Of a stretch of 64,000 nucleotides of DNA, positions 10,971 to 21,055 are shown piece after piece. The stretch is from Paralithodes platypus. Taxonomy: Eukaryota > Arthropoda > Malacostraca > Decapoda > Lithodidae. Made by a program: the position numbers and the translations under genes. Positions within the stretch are counted from its first letter, which is position 1. Each line of letters begins with the position of its first letter. The stretch spans positions 38,255,415 to 38,319,414 of the forward strand of contig CM064572.1 of NCBI GenBank assembly GCA_032716605.1. Reading direction: 5' to 3'. The notes under the pieces are model-generated. The model had not been told where the DNA came from, ran no database searches, and saw nothing but the letters and a program-made list of their open reading frames with translations.

Positions 10971-13637
10971 TTGACTCCAGATTTGTTGTTTCGGCTTGAG
11001 ATGGCCAAGGTTGAGGCCGCCGAAAGACAGGTTAGTGTGCAGGCTGAGGTTGCTAGAGCTCAGGTTGAGGCTGCTAGAGCTCAGGCTGAGGCTGCAGAGA
11101 GAACAGCTATACGAGAGGCTGAACTGCAGGCAGAGTCTACTAGGTATCGGGCTGACAGGGAGCTGGAGAGATCTCGAGTGGAGGTAACAGGGCAAAATAT
11201 TGGGGGAGGTAACAGACATCGGGACCAATCGTTGTCGCACCTGCTTAAACTAGTTCCTGTGTTCGATGAATTATGTGTGGCTGAGTTTTGTATGCGATTT
11301 GAGAAGAAGTGTCAGGAACACCAGTGGCCTCAGGAAAAGTGGGCAGCATTAGTTTCATCAAGACTCCTAGGAGAGGGGCTAAAAGCGTTTGATGCACTAC
11401 CTTTAGAGTCCTGTGTAGTTTATGATGAGCTAAAGAAGGCTGTGCTACGGGCCTATGAGTTACAACCAGAAACTTACCGCTTGAAGTTTCAGGGTGTTAC
11501 TAAGGGCAAGGATAGTACCTTCCTAGAACACGCCCGGGACTTGTCTGATGCACTACGACATTGGCTGCGTTCTGAGAGGGCAGCTACTTTTGAGGAGTTG
11601 AGTGAGCTGGTTCTCTTGGAGAAGTTCTTTAAGTGCACAGGCAGGGACTTAACATTAAATATAAAGGAAAACAATCCTAGAACTCTCCAGGAGGCAGCAG
11701 AAATGGCTGACCGCCGACTGTCATTAATTCGAGGGTGCGAAGCAGCCGCTAGGAGTGAGTCGGGTGCAAAGGATCGTACCCCTCCCCCTCCCAAGAATTT
11801 TGATACACATAAATACACAAAACCATGTAGCACTGACAATAAAACTGAACATAAACCAAATACAGTCCCGTATAAGAAGTCTAATGGTACCTCCCACTCT
11901 CAAGGGAAACAAAAGAGTAAAGAGTGCTTTACATGTCACAAGGAGGGTCACTTTGCAAATGCTTGTCCGAACAAGCCACCAAACAAGGTTGTGTCATTGG
12001 CCCGCAGCATAGGGGTGTCGTCTATATCTTCTGAGTTTGCCAAGGGTAGTTCGTCAGAGGGTGGGACACAGCCTGTGTTCAAGTGTCCGGAAGGCTCGAA
12101 CCCTGTCCGCGACGTCTTTGGGGGTCATAGAGGGCATGGTTTTGTGAGGTGGGCTGGCGAAAGGCGAGGAGTTAAGCTATTGCGTGATACGGGGGCTTCT
12201 CAGACCTTGTTAAAGAACTTTACTGGTAGACCGATTAACGCTGCTCGGGTGGTGGTAGTTCAGGTGATCAATGCTACGAAGTCCTACCCGCTGGTGCGGA
12301 TGGAGCTGGAGGTGGGTGGTGTGGTGAAGGAGCTGGATGTAGGAATTGTAGAGTACTTGCCTGTTGGGGGCGTCGACCTCCTCCTCAGCAACGACTTTGC
12401 GGTGCCTGCTTCTAAGGTTTCACCCTTGGTCGTTGCCGAGAAGGCAGCCGACGTTAGTAGGGAGGAACAGGAGTGGGTTGAGAAGTGTAGCGTACAAACC
12501 ATGGCGTGTGTTGTGACGAGTTCACAGACATCCGGAGCCTTGCAGCCACCACCTCAGTCTATCATACCGCGGAGGAAAGGTCACAAGAAAACGGGAAGTG
12601 TTGGTCAATTGGAGAGTTTTGAGCCGACAGTGTTTCTTGGTGACTCATTATTGGCACCTATGTTAGAGTCTGGAGAGGCCCCGGGGCCTGTCACCGCTAG
12701 TGCAGGTGCAGGGCAGGAAGAGACTCTGCGACAGCATCGTTTTGCGCAGCGTGAAGAAAGGTTGGCTCAGCGGGACATTGGAGGTGGAAATAAATTATTT
12801 AAGATGAACTTGGATAATCTCGCACCTGCTGATATATGTTCCTTGCAGCTGGAAGATCCTGAAGTCAGGGCGTGTGGTAATGGTGCTGTAGAACTGGAGA
12901 GCGATGGGGATGCGCAGCCTGGTGATTTTTTCTTGTCCGAGGGGATCTTGTATCGGAGACATCAGGATCCCAAGAAAAAGTGGGATGGCGGGTCAGGATT
13001 AGTGGACCAGTTAGTAGTACCGAGGGTGTGCCGTGAGAGCTTATTGAGATTAGCTCATGATGTGCCTTTGGCAGGGCACCTGGGGGCACGTAAGACGGAG
13101 GCAGCTCTGAGCAAGCTTTTCTGGTGGCCTGGGTTAAAGGCGAGTGTCGTGTCATGGGTGTCACAGTGTCACACTTGTCAAGTTGTTGGGAAACCCAATC
13201 AGGTCATCCCGAGAGCCCCGTTACAACCCCTCCCTGTCATTGGGCCGCCCTTCAGCAAAGTAGTTATCGATATGGTTGGCCCATTGCCCCCCACTAGTGC
13301 CGGCAATAAATTTTTACTAACTGTAATGGATGTAGCAACACGGTATCCAGATGCTTACCCCATGCGCAACGGGATGGCTAAGACTGTTATCAAAAACCTA
13401 CTTGTCTATTTCTCTCGTTATGGCCACCCTCAGGAGATCCAGTCTGATCAGGGATCCAATTTTACTTCTGCTCTGTTTAAGCAGACCATGCAGCAATATG
13501 GGATAGTGTCTGTGGTGTCATCTGCCTACCATCCCGAGAGTCAGGGAGTTTTGGAAAGGTGGCACTCGACTCTCAAGAGTATGTTGCGGTGTTATTGCAT
13601 GGAAAATGGGAAGGACTGGGATCTAGGTCTCGCATAA
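10971..13637 (+). CDS. gag-pol: gag capsid, zinc knuckle, protease and integrase of element B
   Basis: 888 residues; the frame is open from 10929, so the ATG used here is only the first Met. Residues ~8-70 form an Ala/Glu/Arg-rich coiled coil. Residues ~85-255 resemble the SCAN-like gypsy capsid (YELQPETYRLKFQ). Residues 319-332 are a CCHC knuckle, CFTCHKEGHFANAC. The protease active site is DTGAS at 406. The integrase zinc finger is H696, H703, C733, C736, and the catalytic triad is D767, D826, E862 with 35 residues between the last two. It stops at a TAA (13635-13637), yet the same frame continues in the next segment. There is no RT between protease and integrase. Product: Gag-Pol polyprotein for particle formation, processing and integration. 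Confidence 0.92.
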   Translation: MTPDLLFRLEMAKVEAAERQVSVQAEVARAQVEAARAQAEAAERTAIREAELQAESTRYRADRELERSRVEVTGQNIGGGNRHRDQSLSHLLKLVPVFDELCVAEFCMRFEKKCQEHQWPQEKWAALVSSRLLGEGLKAFDALPLESCVVYDELKKAVLRAYELQPETYRLKFQGVTKGKDSTFLEHARDLSDALRHWLRSERAATFEELSELVLLEKFFKCTGRDLTLNIKENNPRTLQEAAEMADRRLSLIRGCEAAARSESGAKDRTPPPPKNFDTHKYTKPCSTDNKTEHKPNTVPYKKSNGTSHSQGKQKSKECFTCHKEGHFANACPNKPPNKVVSLARSIGVSSISSEFAKGSSSEGGTQPVFKCPEGSNPVRDVFGGHRGHGFVRWAGERRGVKLLRDTGASQTLLKNFTGRPINAARVVVVQVINATKSYPLVRMELEVGGVVKELDVGIVEYLPVGGVDLLLSNDFAVPASKVSPLVVAEKAADVSREEQEWVEKCSVQTMACVVTSSQTSGALQPPPQSIIPRRKGHKKTGSVGQLESFEPTVFLGDSLLAPMLESGEAPGPVTASAGAGQEETLRQHRFAQREERLAQRDIGGGNKLFKMNLDNLAPADICSLQLEDPEVRACGNGAVELESDGDAQPGDFFLSEGILYRRHQDPKKKWDGGSGLVDQLVVPRVCRESLLRLAHDVPLAGHLGARKTEAALSKLFWWPGLKASVVSWVSQCHTCQVVGKPNQVIPRAPLQPLPVIGPPFSKVVIDMVGPLPPTSAGNKFLLTVMDVATRYPDAYPMRNGMAKTVIKNLLVYFSRYGHPQEIQSDQGSNFTSALFKQTMQQYGIVSVVSSAYHPESQGVLERWHSTLKSMLRCYCMENGKDWDLGLA

Positions 13638-13673
13638 GTTTTATTTGCTGCGAGAGAAGTACCTGGGGAGAAC

Positions 13674-15593
13674 TTGGGATTTAGCCCGAACGAGTTGGTT
13701 TTTGGACACAGGGTCAGGGGGCCCCTCCACATAGTCAAGGATATCTGGGAGGGAGTCACAAAGCCATGCTCGCTTCTAAAGTATGTAGTTGAAAGCCGTG
13801 AGAGAATGCTAAAGAGCTTGGAGGTAGCAGGTCGGAACCTTAAGAGTTCACAAGCTCAGATGAAGGACAGATACGACCAGAAGGTGAAGCTGAGGGAGTT
13901 TGAAGTAGATCAGGAGGTACTGATACTACTGCCTCTGGTGGGACACCCCTGGTCTGCCAAGTATTCTGGTCCGTATCGGGTTGTAAGGAAGGTTTCTGAT
14001 CTCGACTATTTAGTAGCTACTCCTGATCGTAAGAAAAAGAACCAACTTTGCCATGTAAATCTGATGAAAGAGTATGTGAGGCGCCCCTCCGAGCCTCTCA
14101 CTGTCCCGGTGTTGATCTGCAGCGATCATGGTGGAGAAGGAGGAAGGGACAGTCAAGCTGCGGGGGAGGATAATTGGGATAATCATGTTTCCGCGGATCA
14201 GTGGGCGGGGAATTCTAGACAAGTGGCTCACGAGTTGATATTGCACCTGCCTGAGCAACAGCGTGTAGCTGTGCAGCACTTGTTTGATTCAAACCCAGCT
14301 GTTTTCGCGGAGCATCCTGGCCTCACTACTCAAGCGGTGCACGATGTCGATGTTGGGGACCACCCGCCCTTTAAATCAGTGCCATACCGTGTTCCCCCTA
14401 TTAAATTACCAGCACTTAGGGAAGAGCTGGATTATATGCTGAAACGTGGGCTGATTTCTGAGGGTGCAGTAAGGTGGACTTCCCCAGTCACACTGCAGCC
14501 CAAGCCAGATGGCAAGGTGCGGTTTTGTATAGATTTCCGCAGGTTGAATGGTTTAACCCCGACAAATGCCTACCCTCTCCCTCGCGTGGACGACAGTGTG
14601 GATAAGATAGGAAAAGCCAAGTTCCTCACTAAGATAGACCTTGTTAAGGGTTATTGGCAAGTGCCCTTGTCTGAGCGAGTGCGAGAGGTGTGTGGGTTTG
14701 TGGTGGACGGTGCCACATATCGTTGCCATGTTATGCCATACGGGCTGAAAAATGCCCCTGTAACGTTTCAGAAATTAATGAAAGACATTGTAGCCGACAT
14801 TCCCAACTGTACGGTGTACCTAGATGATGTCATAATATACGACGAGGATTTTAACAGTCACTGTGCTCAAATCGGACAGCTTTTTAATAAACTGAATGAA
14901 GCAGGTTTGGTGGTAAACCTGGGTAAGTGCGATTTTGTCAAAGCCACAGTTTTGTACCTGGGGTTCGAGGTGGGGATGGGTCAGGTGTGCCCTCCACAGA
15001 CAAGATCAAAGCCATCGATCAGTTTTCCCCAGCCTACGACTAAGAAACAAATCCTGCGGTTTCTAGGTATGATAGGCTATTATCGTCGCTTCATCAAAGG
15101 CTATTCGACTGTACTTGCACCTTTAACTGACTTATTATCTAAGGACAAGAAGTTCCGGTGGTCTCCTGAGTGTGCAGAGGCGTTTTCCTTGGTGACACAC
15201 CTGTTATGTACCCACCCTATACTCAGGGCCCCGGACTTCAGCAGACCTTTTCAGCTGGCGACTGATGCCAGTGGCGTAGGGGCTGGGGCTGTCTTGTTAC
15301 AGACAGATGATGAAGGTATCGAACATCCAGTGAGTTTTTACAGTAAAAAATTCAATAGTGCACAAAGGAATTACTCTGTAATTGAAAAAGAACTCCTGGC
15401 GATAGTGCTGGCGCTCAGGCACTTCGATGTATATGTTCCTGCTTTCAGACCAGTCGTAGTGGTTTATACCGATCATCACCCTCTGAAATTCTTGAATCAG
15501 TTTCATAACCGGAATATGAGGCTGACCAGGTGGTCACTCATGCTTCAGGAGTATAATCTGGACATACGCCATATTGCCGTTCTGATAACGTGA
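13674..15593 (+). CDS. pol: integrase C-terminus (GPY/F), reverse transcriptase and RNase H of element B
   Basis: 639 residues in the same frame as the preceding segment. Residues 1-20 complete the integrase core (FSPNELVFGHRVRGPL). The GPY/F module is at about 85-135 (KYSGPYRVV, GPY at 99-101). RT spans ~200-445 with D322 (TKIDLVKGYW) and YLDD at 382-385. RNase H spans ~510-639 with ATDASG (D532 region) and the YTDHHPL motif. It ends at a TGA where a small indel breaks the RNase H tail; the expected SDNVIADCLSR follows in another frame. RT and RNase H lying after integrase is the defining oddity of the element. Confidence 0.93.
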   Translation: MGFSPNELVFGHRVRGPLHIVKDIWEGVTKPCSLLKYVVESRERMLKSLEVAGRNLKSSQAQMKDRYDQKVKLREFEVDQEVLILLPLVGHPWSAKYSGPYRVVRKVSDLDYLVATPDRKKKNQLCHVNLMKEYVRRPSEPLTVPVLICSDHGGEGGRDSQAAGEDNWDNHVSADQWAGNSRQVAHELILHLPEQQRVAVQHLFDSNPAVFAEHPGLTTQAVHDVDVGDHPPFKSVPYRVPPIKLPALREELDYMLKRGLISEGAVRWTSPVTLQPKPDGKVRFCIDFRRLNGLTPTNAYPLPRVDDSVDKIGKAKFLTKIDLVKGYWQVPLSERVREVCGFVVDGATYRCHVMPYGLKNAPVTFQKLMKDIVADIPNCTVYLDDVIIYDEDFNSHCAQIGQLFNKLNEAGLVVNLGKCDFVKATVLYLGFEVGMGQVCPPQTRSKPSISFPQPTTKKQILRFLGMIGYYRRFIKGYSTVLAPLTDLLSKDKKFRWSPECAEAFSLVTHLLCTHPILRAPDFSRPFQLATDASGVGAGAVLLQTDDEGIEHPVSFYSKKFNSAQRNYSVIEKELLAIVLALRHFDVYVPAFRPVVVVYTDHHPLKFLNQFHNRNMRLTRWSLMLQEYNLDIRHIAVLIT

Positions 15594-15955
15594 TAGCGGA
15601 TTGTCTATCAAGGTGGATGATGTTGGTTAGACAGGCCACAGGATTGAGGGTTGAGTGTGGAGGAAAATAGGCTGTCACTGTAGTTCAGCCGAAAAAAACA
15701 AATTAAAAAAGCAAAAACATTATAAAAACTCTTTATTTTTTATAATGTGTAGAATTTTGTATAAGATGTTGTAGCAGTATCTAAGTTGAATGTTTTCGCT
15801 TATTGTCACTAAGTTAGTTGAACTTGCTCGGTGGAGCGCAACAGTCTTTATTTTGTTTATATATAGTGCCTTGTGTCGCAACAGTGTGTGGTAATATGAG
15901 AAGCTTTCTGTTAGATATGAAGAACTTAGTCAAGGGTCTTATATCTTGGGGGAGG
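15594..15955 (+). promoter_or_regulatory. end of pol, untranslated stretch and polypurine tract of element B
   Basis: 15580-15620 still encodes the end of RNase H (DNVIADCLSR) in a shifted frame. The rest is AT-rich and untranslated. GGGGGAGG at 15948-15955 sits directly before the 3' LTR and fits the plus-strand primer. No env-like frame is present. Confidence 0.75.
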
Positions 15956-17850
15956 TGTGACGCTTCTGCATAGTAGCCACGTGTGGGCATGCGCGCGCGT
16001 CGGCTGCCCAGCCGTTTAGAAACCGGCTGGTGGCAGCCGGTCGGCAGGCTTTTCCTTAGTATATATCCTACGACAACGTAACTAATGTCTGGGATATTCT
16101 TATGTTGTTTCACAGCTTGAAGCTGCCCTTATTCTTAACCAACGCATCTTAGTATATTTTATTCTCGATAGTTGATTATTTCATTATAATATATAAGATG
16201 TAAGTCTAGTGAGGGCGGGAGGAGACGAGCGGGAGAGAGAGAGACCGGCTTGGGACGTTGCTTCGCTTGCCAGCTTGGGACGAGCCTGAAGCGTTGCCAT
16301 ATGCATTTGATTGCAACGTTAGGCTTAGTTTCGACTCACGCACGGGGTAGACGATTTTGACCAGGCAACAGTGTTGAGTGTTGCCAAGCCTGGGATGTAT
16401 TTTGTATGCCTAGGGTGGGGCCCAGACAGATTCAAGACTCAGAGCTCACCTCACTGTCGTACCCTTCGGACCCCCTTGATATCTATCCCTCTCAACCCCA
16501 CTTAGAAACTTTCTCTCTTACTTTGTATACCTTCCTTCCACTACTTCACCTATCTATTTAATTATTCCATCCCCTTGATAGACCTTATATCTATTATTGT
16601 ATTAACGACGAGCTCTCAGATAACTAGATAGGATTTTGGGCCTTATGCAGAGATGTAATTGTTAATGAGACCTAGGAAGCTTTTTTGTTGTCTCATATTT
16701 GGTGGTTTCATGCTTGCTAGTGTGTTCTTGTGTCAGGTTAGCAGGGGCTAGACCGAAGGGGAGGCTTTTTGCGATCCTTTAAGTAAAGTCTGCTGGTGCG
16801 AGTCCTGTGGACCCGCACGACTTTACTAGGATACCCGTGGGAGTCGGGGGGCATTTTTCTTGTCTGTGTCCCTGTGTGTCTAGTTTTGTTGTGTGAGGGC
16901 CCTTGCCTAGTCCACTCAGCACTGCGCTAGCACGTCTTGCTTTTGTTTTAGGGTCGTCAGGAGAGAGTCAGATACTTGCAATCTGAGTCTCTCAAGAGAG
17001 CACCCTTTCAATTAGAGTAATTTGGCGCACAGACTTGGGAATGTCCCTAGGCTAGAGCAGGTGGCTCAGCCCGGGTATCCGAAGCCTATAACCTTCCAGC
17101 TAGACCTCTGCCACCTGGCAGATTAACAGCTAGGGGTTTATTATCCCTGTATGCTTGTTATTGTGCCACAGTTTACCGTTTTTGTGAGCATTGTGAGTCA
17201 GGGTGTGGCTTAGAGACTCTGTCCGAGCAGGCTTGCCTGACTAAGAGGGAGAAGCACACCTGTATGTGGTTATGTTGCGAGTTGCTGCCTTTATTTAATT
17301 ATACCTATGCCATTATACACTGTAGGTCCTATCACTAGTATTTATTCCTGCTTATGAGTTAAGAGTTCTCTAAATCCGTAACGTACTTTCTTTGCTAAGC
17401 ATCAGATCCTACAGTAGCCGCATGCAGTTTAGAAACCTGCATCTTGTCTACCTGTACGATGTTTTGAGGACTGTTTGCTTTCACCTTCTTTCACGCAGGG
17501 GTGATTATTTGTATTAATTAACGTAACGTTAAATGTACTTTCTTCTAGTTTGTTATTAAATTGTTTCTGCAATTTAATTCCGTCATCTATCTTTTCCTTG
17601 AAGCTTTAAGTCAACTTAATTGTGTGATCTTTTATATAGCCTGCTTGACTATCAGCAGTCTATAGTGCGTGCACCCTGTAACCGAGTCATAGGATACCTC
17701 GTTGTCCAGGCAGGACTCTTGACGGTTTAGGGTGGTTTGTTGCCTGGGTTTATAGATAAGGGTTGGATCTAGTGTTTTCCGTTGTTGCTTGTTGCTTGTT
17801 ACCTAGTCCAATAGAAAGAGCCCAGTGTTTATATATTCCAGGACGTATCA
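15956..17850 (+). repeat. 3' LTR of element B (1895 bp)
   Basis: Starts TGTGACGC right after the polypurine tract and ends GGACGTATCA. It is near-identical to the 5' LTR once the nested LINE is removed, indicating a fairly recent insertion. GTAA follows at 17851-17854. Confidence 0.93.
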
Positions 17851-17854
17851 GTAA

Positions 17855-18029
17855 TTTAAGAGAAACCGGCGTTCGGCCGGAAATTTTTTCTATCGAAAAA
17901 TGTACAAATTTATCTTGAAGGAGGGTCTTGGGCGGGTGTTTTTTAAGCTTGATGGAGGTCTAGGGAGCAAACTAAACAAAAATAAACAGATACATAACCG
18001 AGCAAATATATACGCCCATCCCCCCTTAA
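17855..18029 (-). mobile_element. F1 element, right part of the copy split by element B
   Basis: Continues the F1 copy from 6434 (TTTAAGAGAAACCGGCGTTC, then AAGCTTGATGGAGGTCTAGG) and ends with the F1 terminus CGCCCATCCCCCCTTAA at 18013-18029. Confidence 0.85.
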
Positions 18030-18437
18030 CATCACCACTATCAAATATATACGCCCATCCCCCCTTAACACCACCACTATCAAATATATACGCCCATCCC
18101 CCCTTAACACCACCACTATCAAATATATACGCCCATGAACACCACTATCAAATATACCGCCCACACCACTATCAAATATATACGCCCATCCCCCCTTAAC
18201 ACCACCACTATCAAATATATACGCCCATCCCCTTAACACCACCCCAAATATATACGTCCATCCCCTTAACACCACCACTATCAAATATTACGCCCATCCC
18301 CCTTAACATCCACCCACTATCAAATATATACGCCCATCCCCCCTTAACACCACCACTATCAAATATATACGCCCATCCCCCCTTAACACCACCACTATCA
18401 AATATACACGCCCATCCCCCCTTAACACCACCACTAT
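18030..18437. repeat. 39-bp tandem array derived from an F1 end
   Basis: About 11 further copies of a 39-bp unit, ATATATACGCCCATCCCCCC + TTAACACCACCACTATCAA, some shortened. The first half of the unit is the terminus of the adjoining F1 element and the second half is its flank. Confidence 0.9.
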
Positions 18438-19310
18438 CAAACCCTTAACTTAAAACTCTATAACTCAAGCACGACTGAGTAATAGATCTAATATTTCTAC
18501 CATTTGGGAAATTGAGCCAGGGAATAGGTGCAGAAATTTTCAGCCCACTTGCTCTGGCCCTTTTTGAGTGACAGAGGTTAGGGTTCACGATATATGGCCT
18601 ACCTATTTGGAACATTATAGTAATCTGTTTATGTTCTGGTGATGGTAAATTGCCATGACCCTATCTTGATTACTCGGTTATTATAGACCGTTCATTCTAG
18701 GTTGGGCAGAGATTGTAACCTCTAACCTCTGTAATTCAAAAAGGGCTAGAGCAAATGAGCTGTCAATTTCCACACATACTCGCTAGCCAAGTCTTTCTAT
18801 TTGGTAGAAATATTAGCTCGATTACTCTAATTCTTTTTGAGTTACAGAGGTTAGAGGTTACGAGTTCTGCCCAACCTAGAATGAACAGACAATAGTGAGA
18901 TTGTGTAGCGAAATATGCTGCTAATTTCGAACACTTGACAAAAAGATGAGGCAGACACACAGTGGTTTCATATTTTTCCATTAGGTATCGAGTAGGCCTA
19001 ATCTGTTACTAAGTGATTCAGTGGTTTCATATAATTATCTACACTGAGTATCGATAAATCAGCTGTTAAGAGATTCAAGTTACCGTGGGCTGAAAACAGA
19101 CAAGACTACAGCAATTGGATAATTAATTTGTCAGATATTGCTCCGACAACGATTGGACGAATATAATTAGCTTGTGGGGAAATCGAGATACGCAGATATT
19201 GGTGAGGTATGTCCGCAGTGCGTTATATTACATTTGGTTTGGTTAACTTTACTTTTGTGTTAGAATGATCGTTGTTGTAGTCAATTAATTTTAAGTAAGC
19301 CAAAATTCTA
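18438..19310. other. no gene; contains a 58-bp inverted repeat
   Basis: Unique-looking sequence. Arms at 18686-18743 and 18833-18890 are near-perfect reverse complements around an 89-base spacer; a weaker relative of the arm core occurs near 18555-18585. No coding frame is supported. Confidence 0.7.
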
Positions 19311-19518
19311 TCCATCTATCCATCTATCTATCTATCTATCAATATATCCATCCATGTATCTATCTATCTATCCATCTATCTATCCAGCAAGCCGTTCCTC
19401 CCGTAGCCGACTTGTGGTGCTCAATACATTTTGCATCCCACAGCTATTTCGCCACAGGAGAGCCCAAGCCAAACCAACCCTTTTACTGCCGATGCAAACC
19501 AACAACAATACTATTAAC

Positions 19519-19586
<68 letters not shown>

Positions 19587-19670
19587 ACTACCGATTAATG
19601 CCAATACAAACCAGCACAACAATAATAACAAGTAAACAAAATCAAGGATATATTCTACAGATTTTGCTTT

Positions 19671-19729
<59 letters not shown>

Positions 19730-19906
19730 AAGATGGAGAGAGGAGAGGATAGAGAGATGAGTGAGAGAGAGTTACTACCGATTGGGATGAAAGATACTGA
19801 TATGCCAATACAACAATAATAAATAAAACATAGTATATTCTACAGATTTTGCTTTATGAGACAGAGAGAGAGAGAAAGAGATATAAGGGAGACGAGAGAG
19901 GAGTAG

Positions 19907-19937
<31 letters not shown>

Positions 19938-20330
19938 AGTAAAGAAAGATAAAGGATATAATACACATCTTGTTTTAATATATATTTCCATCTATCTATC
20001 TATCTATATCTCTATCTATCGAGAGAGTAAAACCTCCTTTTACTGCCGATTCATGCCAATACAATCTAACACAATAACAGTAGCCAACTGACAGTGAAAC
20101 TAGTCTCTGTGCAGATGACTTATCTAATGTACAGTATGTATGTATGTACTGTATATACTCAGGCACACGCTGACAAATACATACACACACACACACACAC
20201 ACAAACCCACCCACACACACACATCCAACCACACCTACACACACACAAACACACGCACACACACTCATCCACACACACACAAACATAAACCCACACACAC
20301 ACACACCTGTAATCTCGCTCAGCCACAGTT
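19311..20330. repeat. microsatellite cluster
   Basis: (ATCT)n near 19311-19385, (GA)n at 19525-19584, 19674-19724 and 19860-19933, (ATCT)n near 19988-20022 and imperfect (CA)n at 20183-20310. The short segment between the GA tracts (TTACTACCGATT...ATGCCAATAC) recurs three times, so the whole cluster looks segmentally duplicated. No gene. Confidence 0.9.
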
Positions 20331-20429
20331 GCAATCACACACACCTTCATCAATATTCCGACCATTTTGGGGGGCTTGGGAAGAGTTACATAGAGTACAT
20401 AGACTCAGACTCAATTCTTTATTTCTTAA

Positions 20430-20636
20430 CCCCTTCTTTACCGACTGGGTCTTTTTAACTTAATTTTGGCTACTATTAGACGATTTTATTCAGTTTCAAA
20501 AGGGCCTCCAGCAATTAAAAGGCTTCGAACTATCTCACTCGACCTTTATTAACACCACACATCCTTCTTAAACTGTACACAATCATCTGAATATAGCTAG
20601 AATCCTATTATTAAGACTTCACCGGTACAGAAGGTA
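20430..20636 (+). mobile_element. F3 207-bp palindromic TTAA element
   Basis: Exactly 207 bp between TTAA at 20426-20429 and 20637-20640. Termini are CCCCTTCTTTACCG and, inverted, ...CGGTACAGAAGGTA. The arms are complementary for most of their length. It is inserted in the 3' untranslated end of LINE-K. Confidence 0.85.
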
Positions 20637-20848
20637 TTAAAAATCTACACAATTAACTTTTTACATATGTACAATAGAGCTAACAGTAATCTGATACATT
20701 ACCGCATTCTAGATTCATGAGTTTTTACAAACATTATTCTTGACTTAATGGCATTAATATAATTAGTTTTCAAATCTGACACATCGTATTTATGTAATAT
20801 GATATGTTTAACTTCCTTTGCTAACGATAAGTAATTATCAAGGTTTAA

Positions 20849-21055
20849 CCCATTCAGTACCAGGAACGTCCTTGCTATCGTATTCTGGCAACCATTAGAG
20901 GATTTCATTCAGTTTAGGAAGGATCTCTAGCAATAATAAGGCTTCAAACTATCTCAATCAACCGTTTTAACTACCACAGATCTTTCCTAAGTTACATAAT
21001 ATCGTCTAAATATAGCTACAACAAAATATAATACACGTTGCTGGTACTCAAAGGG
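20849..21055 (+). mobile_element. F3 207-bp palindromic TTAA element
   Basis: 207 bp between TTAA at 20845-20848 and 21056-21059. Ends are CCCATTCAGTACCAG and CTGGTACTCAAAGGG. It is inserted inside LINE-K coding sequence, which resumes on both sides. Confidence 0.9.

Larger units (their letters stand above)
6435..17850 (+). mobile_element. Gmr1-like Ty3/gypsy retrotransposon B (gag-PR-IN-RT-RH)
   Basis: Complete LTR retrotransposon: 5' LTR 6435-10326 (containing a nested LINE), primer site at 10329, gag-protease-integrase-GPY/F-reverse transcriptase-RNase H in one reading frame, polypurine tract 15948-15955 and 3' LTR 15956-17850. GTAA flanks both ends as a 4-bp target duplication. RT and integrase are Ty3/gypsy in type, but integrase comes before RT, the order used by Copia elements. 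Among gypsy elements that order is the hallmark of the Gmr1 group. Stops at 10926 and 13635 and a frameshift near 15580 break this copy. No envelope gene is seen. Confidence 0.93.

Noticed and set aside
10971..15593. Element B as a Ty1/Copia element because integrase precedes RT
   Set aside because: RT (RFCIDFRRLN, YLDDVIIY), RNase H and the GPY/F integrase module are of Ty3/gypsy type, so only the order is Copia-like.
18030..18437. CRISPR-like array of 39-bp units
   Set aside because: Units are contiguous with no spacers and derive from an F1 terminus.
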